This document shows positions 7,255 through 15,162 of a DNA stretch of 23,569 bases, in pieces; the first letter of the stretch is position 1, and each line of letters opens with the position of its first letter. The stretch comes from Candidatus Gastranaerophilales bacterium (GTDB taxonomy: Bacteria; Cyanobacteriota; Vampirovibrionia; Gastranaerophilales; Gastranaerophilaceae), in assembly GCA_023662705.1 (NCBI GenBank), contig JAMPIM010000029.1, forward strand, positions 1 to 23,569, written 5' to 3'. The position numbers and the translations under genes are program-made. The notes under the pieces are model-generated. The model ran no database searches and had not been told where the DNA came from. It was given only the letters and a program-made list of their open reading frames with translations.

Positions 7255-7692
7255 TTAGATTTCAATCATAAAAGTCACAGGACCGTCATTAACCAAAGCA
7301 ACATCCATCATTGCACCGAATTTACCATGCGCTGTTTTTATACCGTAAGACGCAACTTCTTCAATAAATTTTTCATACAGCTCATTTGCGATTTTAGGTT
7401 CTGCTGATTTATCAAAACTCGGACGCGTACCTTTTTTGCAATCACCGCAAAGAGTAAACTGTGAAACAATAAGCATTTCACCGTTAACATCAATCAGAGA
7501 ACGATTCATTTTATCATTATCATCAGGAAATATTCTTAAACCCGTAATCTTTTTAGCAGATTTCTGAACCTGTTCCAATGTATCGCCCTTTTCAATACCG
7601 ACAAGAGCAAGAATTCCTTTATCAATCGCCGAATACAACTCTCCGTCAATTGTAACAGATGCATTTTTAACCCTTTGTATTAAAACTTTCAT
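7255..7692 (-). CDS. dtd: D-aminoacyl-tRNA deacylase
   Basis: 145 residues, the normal length. Dtd removes D-amino acids (and glycine from tRNA-Ala) wrongly attached to tRNA. The two family signatures are visible: SQFTL at 77-81 and NDGPVT at 135-140, whose Gly-Pro contributes to the active site across the homodimer. The start overlaps the end of the Maf-like gene by 26 bases, so the two are probably translationally coupled. The next gene is atpB. Confidence 0.96.
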   Translation of the reverse strand: MKVLIQRVKNASVTIDGELYSAIDKGILALVGIEKGDTLEQVQKSAKKITGLRIFPDDNDKMNRSLIDVNGEMLIVSQFTLCGDCKKGTRPSFDKSAEPKIANELYEKFIEEVASYGIKTAHGKFGAMMDVALVNDGPVTFMIEI

Positions 7693-9544
7693 TTACTTCT
7701 TTTATCCTTTTTTCAGCATTATTATAATACTCAGAAATCTTATTACATATATTTGTCACGGTTTCAACATCAAATTTCTGAACCATTTTCATCTCATAAT
7801 CCAAATCAATTCTATCTGATGTAGTAATAAAATCAAATAACTTTGACTTTTGAGTAAAGTCAACAGATAGCGAGATATAGCATTCAGAAAGCTTTTTCAA
7901 AGCTTTTAATACTTCTACCGTAGCATTCCTATATCGTTTCAAATCATTGTTGAGCGCTTTCACATAACGCTTACCTTCATCTATTAATTTTTGAGCCTCT
8001 TTAAGTTCTGCAAATTTTGAATCTAAATTAGTTAAAATTTTCTCTTTATTATACTTAAATTCAGACTCTAAATTAATATTCTCAATCTGCTCTGAATCCT
8101 CCAATGCCACTTCCAGATTCATATTCTCAAACCCGTCAAGCTGAGCACCGACCAGTGATGTATTTATATATTTTCTATCGTTAAACTTATGCGCAAATTC
8201 CTGAAGCGGAGCAACAAAAGCCGCATAAACAGCTTCTGTCGGAATCATTTCACCCGTAATACCTTTAACAAAATGCAAAGAATTATTCAAATTAGTTAAA
8301 CGTCTTTGAGCAGCCTGTTTTCTTTTTTCTAAATCAGGAGAATTAGAAAGTGCATTTGCAAAAGCTTCAAAATCTTTTGCCGTAATCTCCCAATTTCCGC
8401 TATCCGGATTTTTTGCACAAACCAAATCCTTATACGCAGAGTCTTTACTGTAACACTGCCCTTCGATATAAGCCAAATCCTGACCGACAAGAATAATTTT
8501 AGAACACCCCAGTATTCTCGCTGAATTTAAAACCGTATAAGAAACCGTTCCTTTTGAAAAATATTCATCAATATTTTCTCCGCAAATCTCTGCCCAAAAC
8601 TTATTTATAGGAACATTAGAAGCAATATGCGAAAATCTGCGTTTAAATTCAAACTTTCTTAAATTAGGATTGGAATAAGGCTCGGTTATAAAATAAACAT
8701 CTTTTAAATCCACTCCCGCAAGCTGTTTGGAAGAATCAAAAGTTTCAATAATTGATAAAAAATCAGGTTTTATTCCGTTTGCATTCAATGTTTTTAAAGC
8801 AGTTCCCACTGCAAACAAAATATATTTATCCCTATATTTTTTAAGCGTTTCTATATTCCTGTCCAAAGTCGGCCCGGCTGAAACCACAACAGCAGTTTTA
8901 CCCTTATAAGCATCCTTAAAATGTGCAAGAGGAGTTTCTTCAAACAAATTACGAATGTTCTTCAAAAGCATTTTCAAAGAGGGATAAAACTTTTCTTTTG
9001 TGTATTTTAAATCTAAACTGTAAGCACCAATTGTATCTTTCAATCTTCCTACAAGTTCTTCAAAACCTTCTGTTTGCATCTGCGTAGGCAAAGTTAGCAT
9101 CTCAGGGGTATTCTGCATGCCTGATTTTTGATGAATAGCAAGCGAAACTTCGTCATAATCAGTACATACAAAAACATTCGGTTTCAAGAAATCATTAGAA
9201 AAATCAACAAGTGATAAAACAATTTTCAGAATATTCAAATCAGGTTCGTATAAAATAACCGCACCCTTTGAGTTTAGAGCTGTTACCTGAAACAAATACC
9301 CTAATCCCAAACCATACACAAGATGTATAGAAACAGGCTCGTTTTTTGCATAAGAAAAAATCTCCTGCGCTTCGGCAAGCGGATTTTGAGGATTATGAAT
9401 CAATTTACCTTTATATGAAAGGTTATAACCATTTGTCTGAACAAGCTGCGGCACGTCAGTCGGAATATATGCCTGCAATCTCAGAGCAAGTTTATGATTC
9501 TTCACCGCAAGAGCAGAAATATTCTTTTGAAAAACATTATTCAT
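7667..9544 (-). CDS. Maf-family (DUF115) glycosyltransferase-like protein
   Basis: 625 residues. The central domain (about 190-370) has features of the DUF115/MptE-like fold found in motility-associated factor proteins: AVVVSAGPTLDRNI (218-231), NGIKPDF (256-262) and VGQDLAYIEG (353-362). The N-terminal part (about 30-180) has a Rossmann-like GLGLGYLF (78-85), and the C-terminal third is Lys/Glu-rich and helical. In flagellated bacteria such proteins add nonulosonic sugars to flagellin. No flagellar or sugar-synthesis gene is in this window, so the acceptor is unknown. It overlaps rlmN by eight bases and dtd by 26. Confidence 0.8.
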   Translation of the reverse strand: MNNVFQKNISALAVKNHKLALRLQAYIPTDVPQLVQTNGYNLSYKGKLIHNPQNPLAEAQEIFSYAKNEPVSIHLVYGLGLGYLFQVTALNSKGAVILYEPDLNILKIVLSLVDFSNDFLKPNVFVCTDYDEVSLAIHQKSGMQNTPEMLTLPTQMQTEGFEELVGRLKDTIGAYSLDLKYTKEKFYPSLKMLLKNIRNLFEETPLAHFKDAYKGKTAVVVSAGPTLDRNIETLKKYRDKYILFAVGTALKTLNANGIKPDFLSIIETFDSSKQLAGVDLKDVYFITEPYSNPNLRKFEFKRRFSHIASNVPINKFWAEICGENIDEYFSKGTVSYTVLNSARILGCSKIILVGQDLAYIEGQCYSKDSAYKDLVCAKNPDSGNWEITAKDFEAFANALSNSPDLEKRKQAAQRRLTNLNNSLHFVKGITGEMIPTEAVYAAFVAPLQEFAHKFNDRKYINTSLVGAQLDGFENMNLEVALEDSEQIENINLESEFKYNKEKILTNLDSKFAELKEAQKLIDEGKRYVKALNNDLKRYRNATVEVLKALKKLSECYISLSVDFTQKSKLFDFITTSDRIDLDYEMKMVQKFDVETVTNICNKISEYYNNAEKRIKEVNESFNTKG

Positions 9545-10571
9545 TAATAACAGCTTTTCCTCTCAATTGACCGCAAGCCGCATCAATATCAGCACCGCGT
9601 TCAAGACGCACAGTAACTTTTTTACCCGAATGCTCCATCAAATACTTAAATTGCATAATATCATTATTCGTCGATTTTTTGTATTTAGTATCATCTACAG
9701 AATTATACGGTATTAAATTAATATTACATTTCAAATCACGAAGCAGCAATGCAAGCTCTTTAGCCGCTTGAGGCGTATCATTAAATCCGTGGATTAAAAT
9801 ATACTCAACAGTGATTCTTCTTCCTGTTTTTTCAACATAATTAAGCAATGCTTTTTTAAGCTCATCAATCGGATACTTATTCTCAATCGGCATCAATTCC
9901 GCTCTCAGTTTATGATTAGGAGCGTGCAGAGAAATAGCCAGTGTTGACTGCAATTCAGCATCAGCAAGTTCATTAATCTTAGGAACAATACCGCTAGTAG
10001 AAATTGTAATTCTTCTTGCACCGATTTGGAAATCATCATTAAAGATTTCCAAAGCTTTTAATACGTTTTTAAGATTCAATAAAGGTTCACCCTGTCCCAT
10101 AAATACTACATTTGTAACCTTCAATCCTGTATCGCGCTGTATTGTTAAAACCTGTTCAATGATTTCCGCATAAGTAAGATTTCTGATAAACCCGCGTTTT
10201 CCTGTAGCACAGAAAGAACAGTTAACAGCACAGCCCACCTGAGAACTTACGCAGGCAGTAAGATTTGCACGGTTATCAAAACGCATAAGAACCGTTTCTA
10301 CACATTCTCCATCAGGATATTCGATTAAATACTTAATCGTTCCGTCAGTACTAACCTGTTTAACTTTTATTTTAGTTTCTGTTACAACCGCTTTTTGTTT
10401 AAGTTCTTCTCTAAAATCTTTAGAAAGATTGGTCATTTCATCAATAGTAGAAACCGATTTTGTATAAATCCAGTTGTGAATCTGTTTGGCACGAAACTTT
10501 GTTGCGCCAAATTCTTCCATTAATTGTTCTAATTCTTGTAATTTTAATCCCGCTAATGTTAACATCATCAT
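9537..10571 (-). CDS. rlmN: 23S rRNA (A2503-C2) methyltransferase, radical SAM
   Basis: 344 residues, usual length. RlmN methylates C2 of A2503 in 23S rRNA and A37 in some tRNAs. The cluster-binding motif C114-x3-C118-x2-C121 (GCAVNCSFCATG) is present. So are the FMGQGEPLLN segment and the C-terminal DIDAACGQL, whose Cys (C333) forms the methyl-carrying intermediate in this family. The start region reads ATGATGATG, so either of two further Met codons could be used. The first overlaps the stop of the upstream gene by four bases. Confidence 0.97.
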   Translation of the reverse strand: MMMLTLAGLKLQELEQLMEEFGATKFRAKQIHNWIYTKSVSTIDEMTNLSKDFREELKQKAVVTETKIKVKQVSTDGTIKYLIEYPDGECVETVLMRFDNRANLTACVSSQVGCAVNCSFCATGKRGFIRNLTYAEIIEQVLTIQRDTGLKVTNVVFMGQGEPLLNLKNVLKALEIFNDDFQIGARRITISTSGIVPKINELADAELQSTLAISLHAPNHKLRAELMPIENKYPIDELKKALLNYVEKTGRRITVEYILIHGFNDTPQAAKELALLLRDLKCNINLIPYNSVDDTKYKKSTNNDIMQFKYLMEHSGKKVTVRLERGADIDAACGQLRGKAVINE

Positions 10572-11308
10572 CCCAGCTTATTTTTGTAAAATTCTATAAT
10601 ATCTGTTTTTGCCTTTAGAAGCATTGATTGTTTAGCAACTGCATTTTTCCAAGCATTAAATGCACAGGTTGAAGGCAAAAGCTTAAGCGGATTATGCGGA
10701 AAATCTTTGCAGACATCAGGTCTGTTTTCATAATCCGAACATTCATTTCCATTGATTTTTGGACAATGATAATAGAAAACCTTCTGGTCTTCCATTGTCT
10801 CTTCCAACAATTTAAAGAATTCAGGATTTGCAAGTCTTGCTTCTTCCTCTGTTTTATAAGGTACAAAAACAGAAACAAAATCTCTTGCGAACTTATCACC
10901 GCGCATAGCTCTCTGCTTAAGCTGGTCATAAGAATGCTCACTTGTAGCAAGACGACAGCAATTTCCGCATTTTGAACATTCGCATTCTGATTTTTTATCC
11001 ATTATGGATTTATAATCCTGTTTCAATTTCTGTCTGTAATCACCTGCCAGAAATGTCAGAATTTGCATCTGCCAATCTCTGTAAGCACAACCAGCCGGAT
11101 AATCTGTAAATACATCTTTTGTTTCAACTTTGCAATCTTTAATAATACAAGCAGCACAAGGATTTTCAGGCTTAAATTTATCTACTGCAGCACGAATCTG
11201 CTCTGCTGCAAGCATAAAAATCTGTCTATAGTTATTTTTTAAATCATCATACTGCGTCCCAATCGGAGTTGAAGGAGCTCCCGATGCATTATTAAAAAAG
11301 TTTGTCAT
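10568..11308 (-). CDS. YkgJ-type cysteine-cluster protein
   Basis: 246 residues. The hallmark is C109-x-C111-x2-C114-x2-C117-C118 (ECECSKCGNCCRL), followed by C182, C190 and C200 in HCPKINGNEC and NRPDVCKDFP. This is the pattern of the YkgJ/UPF0153 family, believed to bind an iron-sulfur cluster or zinc. An added N-terminal part has C51-x2-C54, C59 and C74. The molecular function of the family is not established. It begins the minus-strand series that leads to rlmN. No Shine-Dalgarno sequence is visible before the ATG; a -10-like TACTAT lies seven bases upstream, so a leaderless message is possible. Confidence 0.82.
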   Translation of the reverse strand: MTNFFNNASGAPSTPIGTQYDDLKNNYRQIFMLAAEQIRAAVDKFKPENPCAACIIKDCKVETKDVFTDYPAGCAYRDWQMQILTFLAGDYRQKLKQDYKSIMDKKSECECSKCGNCCRLATSEHSYDQLKQRAMRGDKFARDFVSVFVPYKTEEEARLANPEFFKLLEETMEDQKVFYYHCPKINGNECSDYENRPDVCKDFPHNPLKLLPSTCAFNAWKNAVAKQSMLLKAKTDIIEFYKNKLG

Positions 11309-11391
11309 ACTACAAATAGTAGCATAAATTACCCGTTAGTACAATGAACTCTTCAGGGTAAATGTTAATATGTAGCAGAAAGGATTTTGCT

Positions 11392-11781
11392 ATGACTGAA
11401 AAATTAGAACTATACAAATGCCACATCTGCGGAAACCTTGTTCAAGTTATCTTACCAGGTTACGGCGAACTCGTCTGCTGCGGACAACCGATGGAACATC
11501 TTATTCCGCATCAGGAAGAAAATAATGAACTGGCTGAAAAACATACTCCCGAAATCGAAATAATGGAAGGCAAACGATATGTTACTCTAAAACATCATCC
11601 AATGGAAAAAGAACACTATATTCAATTTATAGAAGTTTATAAAAAAGATAAATCATGTTTACACGTAAAATATTTCAATCCTGGTGAAAAAGCAGAATTT
11701 GATATCAACTGCCTTGATGAAGATATTGAAGCACTTGAACTTTGTAATATTCACGGATTATGGGAGAATAAAAATGATTAG
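11392..11781 (+). CDS. dfx: Desulfoferrodoxin (superoxide reductase)
   Basis: 129 residues from the ATG at 11392, which has AAAGGA before it. The enzyme reduces superoxide to hydrogen peroxide without making oxygen, and is typical of anaerobes. The N-terminal rubredoxin-like center I has C10-x2-C13 and C29-C30 (YKCHICGN, LVCCGQPM). The catalytic center II has the E49-K50-H51 motif, KHHP (His 68/69), EHYI (H75), and the C118-x2-H121 pair (ELCNIHGLW), giving the His4-Cys iron site. It is therefore a two-iron (class I) form. The stop codon lies inside the start of the ferritin gene. Confidence 0.96.
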   Translation: MTEKLELYKCHICGNLVQVILPGYGELVCCGQPMEHLIPHQEENNELAEKHTPEIEIMEGKRYVTLKHHPMEKEHYIQFIEVYKKDKSCLHVKYFNPGEKAEFDINCLDEDIEALELCNIHGLWENKND

Positions 11782-12265
11782 TGAAGCTATTAACGAAATA
11801 CTAAACGAACAAATTAATAAAGAATTCTATTCGGGCTACTTATACCTTTCAATGTCAGCATATTTAAAGGAACTTGGTCTGAACGGTTTTGCTTCATGGA
11901 TGAAACATCAGGCAAGAGAAGAAGTTGAGCACGGACTTAAGATTTTCGATTACCTGATTAACTGCAACAGCTTTGTAACTCTAAAACAAATCCGCACACC
12001 CGAATTTGAATTTCAAGGAATCCTATCAATTTTTAATCATATTTATGAGCACGAAAAATGTATAACCCGTGCCATTATGACCGTTGCAAAACACGCAGAA
12101 GAAGAATGCGACAGAACAACTCTTAACTTTATTGACTGGTATATCTCGGAACAAGTCGAAGAAGAAGAAACCGTTAAAAACATAATTAAACGGCTTGAAC
12201 TCTTTGGTGATGACAAAGTTGCATTATACCTTATGGACAAAGAACTTGCAGAAAGAACTGTTTAA
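11774..12265 (+). CDS. ftnA: Bacterial non-haem ferritin
   Basis: 163 residues. It stores iron as a mineral in a 24-subunit shell. Ferroxidase ligands fit the FtnA pattern: E17, Y24, E50 and H53 (EEVEH), E94, and Q127/E130 (SEQVEEEE). The ATG at 11774 is used because GGGAG lies seven bases before it and the product begins at the conserved first helix (MISEAINEILNEQINKEFYS). The ATG falls within the last codons of dfx (eight-base overlap), so the two genes are coupled. The stop overlaps the convergent comM stop by four bases. Confidence 0.95.
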   Translation: MISEAINEILNEQINKEFYSGYLYLSMSAYLKELGLNGFASWMKHQAREEVEHGLKIFDYLINCNSFVTLKQIRTPEFEFQGILSIFNHIYEHEKCITRAIMTVAKHAEEECDRTTLNFIDWYISEQVEEEETVKNIIKRLELFGDDKVALYLMDKELAERTV

Positions 12266-13776
12266 CCGCGGTATTGCAGAGCCTGAGTCAAATGTTCAGC
12301 CTTAATATTATCTGACTCAGCCAAATCAGCAATTGTACGTGCAATTTTCAATACTCTGTTATACTTTCTTCCCGAAAGTTGATATTTCTGAGCAGCCATT
12401 TTTAAAATCTGCTCAGATTTTTTATCTAACATACAATATTTTTTAATCATCTTTGCAGAAAGCTCGGAGTTTGTAAGAATCCCCTCTGACTCATAACGCT
12501 TTGCCTGAACCTTTCTTGCTCTTATTACACGTTCTCTTATTTTTGCAGAAGATTCAGCTTCTGATTTGGTATTCATTAACTCTTCTGTTGTTAATCGCGG
12601 AACTTCAATAATCAAATCAATCCTATCCAACAAAGGCCCCGAAAGCCTTGAACGATATCTCTGCACCTGAACATCCGTACAGGTACATTGTTTTTCTCTA
12701 TCACCCAAATATCCGCAAGGACAAGGATTCATTGCACCGAGAAGAATAAAATTAGAAGGATATTTAATCGCGCATTTAGTTCTGGAAATTGTAACTTCAC
12801 CATCTTCAAGCGGCTGCCTTAAAACCTCAAGCACCTGACGCGGGAACTCAACCATCTCGTCAAGAAAAAGAACACCTCTATGTGCCAGCGTAATTTCCCC
12901 AGGCTTAGGACTTGAACCTCCGCCAATAACTCCAGTAGCTGATGCAGTATGGTGAACAGCACGATAAGGGCGCTTTGTCATTAAAGGTTCATCAGGACTC
13001 AATAGTCCGCTAATACTATAGATTTTGGTTAACTCTAATGCTTCTTTTAATTCCAACGGAGGAAGAATTGATGCCATACACTTTGCCATCATTGTTTTTC
13101 CTGACCCTGGAGAACCCGACATAAGAATATTATGCCCGCCTGCGGCAGCAATTTCCAAAGCACGCTTAGCTTTCTGCTGCCCTTTTACATCCTTAAAATC
13201 AAAAACGTAATCATTTTCAGCCTGCTCAACAAGATATTTATTAATATCAACTACGGTTTCTTTAAGCGGAGAATCCGCAAAATGTGCAACCAAATCACCA
13301 AGATGCTTTACTCCAAATACGTGCACACCCTGAACAAGAGCAGCTTCTTTCGCATTCTTTTCAGGAACAAATACAGTTGTAATCCCTTGCTCTTTCAACC
13401 CCGCAACAAGCGGAAGTACCCCGTTAATATGTCTCAAAGAACCATCAAGGGAAAGTTCTCCAAGAAAAGCGATTTCGTTATTATCGGGAATATTTACACC
13501 TTGCTCTTTTAAGATTCCAACCGCAATCGGCAGGTCAAAATTAGTACCTTCTTTTTTAATATCCGCAGGGGCAAGATTAACAATAACTCTTCCCAAAGGA
13601 AAAGAAAAACCTGAGTTCTTAATAGCGGAACGAACTCTTTCTCTAGCTTCATTAACCGCACTGTCAGGAAGCCCTACAATACTGATATTCGGGAGCGAAT
13701 TGACTATATCAACTTCCACTTCAATCTTATAAGAGTTAATGCCAATCGTTGTAGCGGTGACAGCTTTAGTTACCAT
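12262..13776 (-). CDS. comM: YifB/ComM-type AAA+ Mg-chelatase-like ATPase
   Basis: 504 residues, full length. The order is an N-terminal Lon-like (S5-fold) domain (about 1-170), an AAA+ ATPase with Walker A GSPGSGKT at 221-228 and Walker B GVLFLDEM, and a C-terminal Mg-chelatase domain ending in the LSGRKYNRVLKIARTIADLA helix region. The CPCGYLGD and CTCTD cysteine pairs characteristic of YifB are present. In naturally competent bacteria ComM is a branch-migration helicase that helps integrate transforming DNA. It is widespread in non-competent species too. It has no Shine-Dalgarno sequence but a perfect TATAAT six bases before the ATG. Confidence 0.95.
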   Translation of the reverse strand: MVTKAVTATTIGINSYKIEVEVDIVNSLPNISIVGLPDSAVNEARERVRSAIKNSGFSFPLGRVIVNLAPADIKKEGTNFDLPIAVGILKEQGVNIPDNNEIAFLGELSLDGSLRHINGVLPLVAGLKEQGITTVFVPEKNAKEAALVQGVHVFGVKHLGDLVAHFADSPLKETVVDINKYLVEQAENDYVFDFKDVKGQQKAKRALEIAAAGGHNILMSGSPGSGKTMMAKCMASILPPLELKEALELTKIYSISGLLSPDEPLMTKRPYRAVHHTASATGVIGGGSSPKPGEITLAHRGVLFLDEMVEFPRQVLEVLRQPLEDGEVTISRTKCAIKYPSNFILLGAMNPCPCGYLGDREKQCTCTDVQVQRYRSRLSGPLLDRIDLIIEVPRLTTEELMNTKSEAESSAKIRERVIRARKVQAKRYESEGILTNSELSAKMIKKYCMLDKKSEQILKMAAQKYQLSGRKYNRVLKIARTIADLAESDNIKAEHLTQALQYRG

Positions 13777-13782
13777 AAGCTG

Positions 13783-13788
13783 ATTATA
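13783..13788 (-). promoter_or_regulatory. -10 element of comM, implying a leaderless message
   Basis: On the minus strand a perfect TATAAT ends six bases before the comM ATG, so transcription would start at or next to the A of the start codon. The best -35 at 17 bases (TTAGGA) is poor. There is no ribosome-binding site before this ATG, which agrees with a leaderless transcript. An upstream start in the preceding operon is the alternative. Confidence 0.45.
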
Positions 13789-13807
13789 CTACAAAATCTT
13801 ATAAATC

Positions 13808-14056
13808 CTAACCCTCAATCATTGAAGATATTTCTGCAATAATTCTTGAAATATCAGGGCCGCCGAATACAGCCTCCAAAATCAACTGAGAATTAATAAT
13901 AACAGTCTCTCTGTATTCCATAGTGTCTATGTCGATAATATTAAACTCAATATAATCATCTCCGACATAAACAACTTTTCCGTATTCCGCTCCTGTTGCC
14001 CATCTCAAAAATACATATTTTTGTTCAAATACTTTCATTCTGTTAATAAGTTTCAT
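13808..14056 (-). CDS. Small conserved-looking protein, possible Sm-like barrel
   Basis: 82 residues, not recognised by name. AAGG lies about seven bases before the ATG. The middle (ATGAEYGKVVYVGDDYIEFNIID, about 20-42) alternates in the manner of beta strands with a Gly-rich turn. It is followed by a variable loop, the strand TVIINSQLILEAVF, and a short C-terminal helix (SRIIAEISSMIE). That order resembles Sm/LSm-type small barrels, but key Sm residues cannot be confirmed by eye. It lies 62 bases after the PilZ gene and 31 before comM, on the same strand. Confidence 0.75.
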   Translation of the reverse strand: MKLINRMKVFEQKYVFLRWATGAEYGKVVYVGDDYIEFNIIDIDTMEYRETVIINSQLILEAVFGGPDISRIIAEISSMIEG

Positions 14057-14118
14057 TTATACACCTTCGACTATGTATACAATATTATTAGCTCTTTTTT
14101 CCCCAAAGTCAAATTCAA

Positions 14119-14769
14119 TTATTCAAGACTTAAAAGATAATTTTTAAGAATCATTTGTTCATCCTGCGTTAATTGAACAAACTTCATCGCAAAGAATGTT
14201 TTTCCAAATTCGCCTTCTATATCTTCTTTGTTTCTGACAAACTTAACTTCTGCAATAAGCTTTCTGTCAGGGTAATTAATTAAAAGCTCCGCAGGAAACT
14301 CAATTGTACCGATAGCTGAAAATCTTTGATGAATTGAAGAAATTTTTTCTTCTGTCAAGAAAGAGAATCCGCCGACAGACAAATCAAATGTTTCAAAACT
14401 AATTTCAAATCCGTCATTAAATTTGAGCGAACCCGGTAAAACAACATTCTTACGGCTGCCCTGTCTTAACTGGGTAAAATTCCATGTTTTTGGAATTTCA
14501 ACCTGATACATAATTTCATTAAGATTCAAATTAGTATCAAGAATTTTTACTGTAGCTTTATAAACCCCATCTGTAGTATAAACAAAAATTTCTACAGGAG
14601 ATTTACGCTTAGGCTTCATAAAATTAGGTGTAACCGCACCTGCAAAATAACATTCTTTATCACCCATATAACGAAGTTTAACGTTAACTTTTTTCTTTAA
14701 ACCGTTTGGCTGGGTATAAATCAAAAAGATTTTTGTAATATTTGAATCTCTTAGAATATTATTTTGCAT
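14119..14769 (-). CDS. PilZ-domain c-di-GMP receptor (YcgR-like)
   Basis: 216 residues. The C-terminal half is a PilZ domain with both c-di-GMP motifs: R102-x3-R106 (LRQGSRKNV) and D129-x-S131-x2-G134 (DLSVGGFSF). The N-terminal half (about 1-95) is beta-rich and fits the YcgR-N/PilZN-like domain often joined to PilZ. Such proteins slow flagellar motors or control type IV pili or polysaccharide production when c-di-GMP is high. With both motifs intact it should bind the ligand. It starts 13 bases after the preceding small gene, so they probably share a message. The effector partner is not evident. Confidence 0.88.
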   Translation of the reverse strand: MQNNILRDSNITKIFLIYTQPNGLKKKVNVKLRYMGDKECYFAGAVTPNFMKPKRKSPVEIFVYTTDGVYKATVKILDTNLNLNEIMYQVEIPKTWNFTQLRQGSRKNVVLPGSLKFNDGFEISFETFDLSVGGFSFLTEEKISSIHQRFSAIGTIEFPAELLINYPDRKLIAEVKFVRNKEDIEGEFGKTFFAMKFVQLTQDEQMILKNYLLSLE

Positions 14770-14782
14770 ATTTTTCTCTTTT

Positions 14783-15127
14783 CTAGAATGGTTTTGTTTG
14801 GTTCAATTTTGCTCGAAGTTCTCTAAAGCGTGCAATATCTTCCTGTGTTTTAGGAGTTTCTTTAAACAACGCCTGAGAAGTAGGATGAATCATCAAAATT
14901 GAATCCATGTGAATTTCTAAAAACTCATATCTTTTTGGAGGTTGATTTGAATTTTTAGCATAAATTTCTACATTAGTAACCGCTAAGAATCTGCGGTCTT
15001 TATTATTCAAAAGTTCTGTCAACTGTCTATTTTCAGCAATACTTTTAGAAACATAAACAGTTCCTTTAATATCGTTATTTTCTGTTAGAATGATTACCTC
15101 AACGGGCATTGAATCTGTATTTGGCAT
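14783..15127 (-). CDS. Small conserved-looking protein next to the PilZ gene
   Basis: 114 residues, function unknown. GAGAGGA lies before the ATG. The first 60 residues (PVEVIILTENNDIKGTVYV, then LTELLNNKDRRFLAVTNVEI) form a beta-rich pattern with a G-x-V turn and an L-L-N..FLAVT segment. This pattern recurs in small uncharacterised bacterial proteins, perhaps the group called DUF6812; that link is from memory. A second strand set (EFLEIHMDSILMIHP) and a charged C-terminal helix follow. It lies 35 bases after the phosphohexomutase gene and 13 before the PilZ gene. It may work with the PilZ protein, but this is only positional. Confidence 0.75.
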   Translation of the reverse strand: MPNTDSMPVEVIILTENNDIKGTVYVSKSIAENRQLTELLNNKDRRFLAVTNVEIYAKNSNQPPKRYEFLEIHMDSILMIHPTSQALFKETPKTQEDIARFRELRAKLNQTKPF

Positions 15128-15162
15128 ACGCTATCCTCTCTTAATATATCTTTAATTTTAAA

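Noticed and set aside
11309..11391. Fur or PerR box before dfx
   Set aside because: The region is AT-rich, but I could not find a convincing 15-19 base palindrome of either type.
11684..11773. Extended ferritin start inside dfx
   Set aside because: The first 30 residues are out-of-frame dfx sequence. The ribosome site and the conserved first helix fit 11774.
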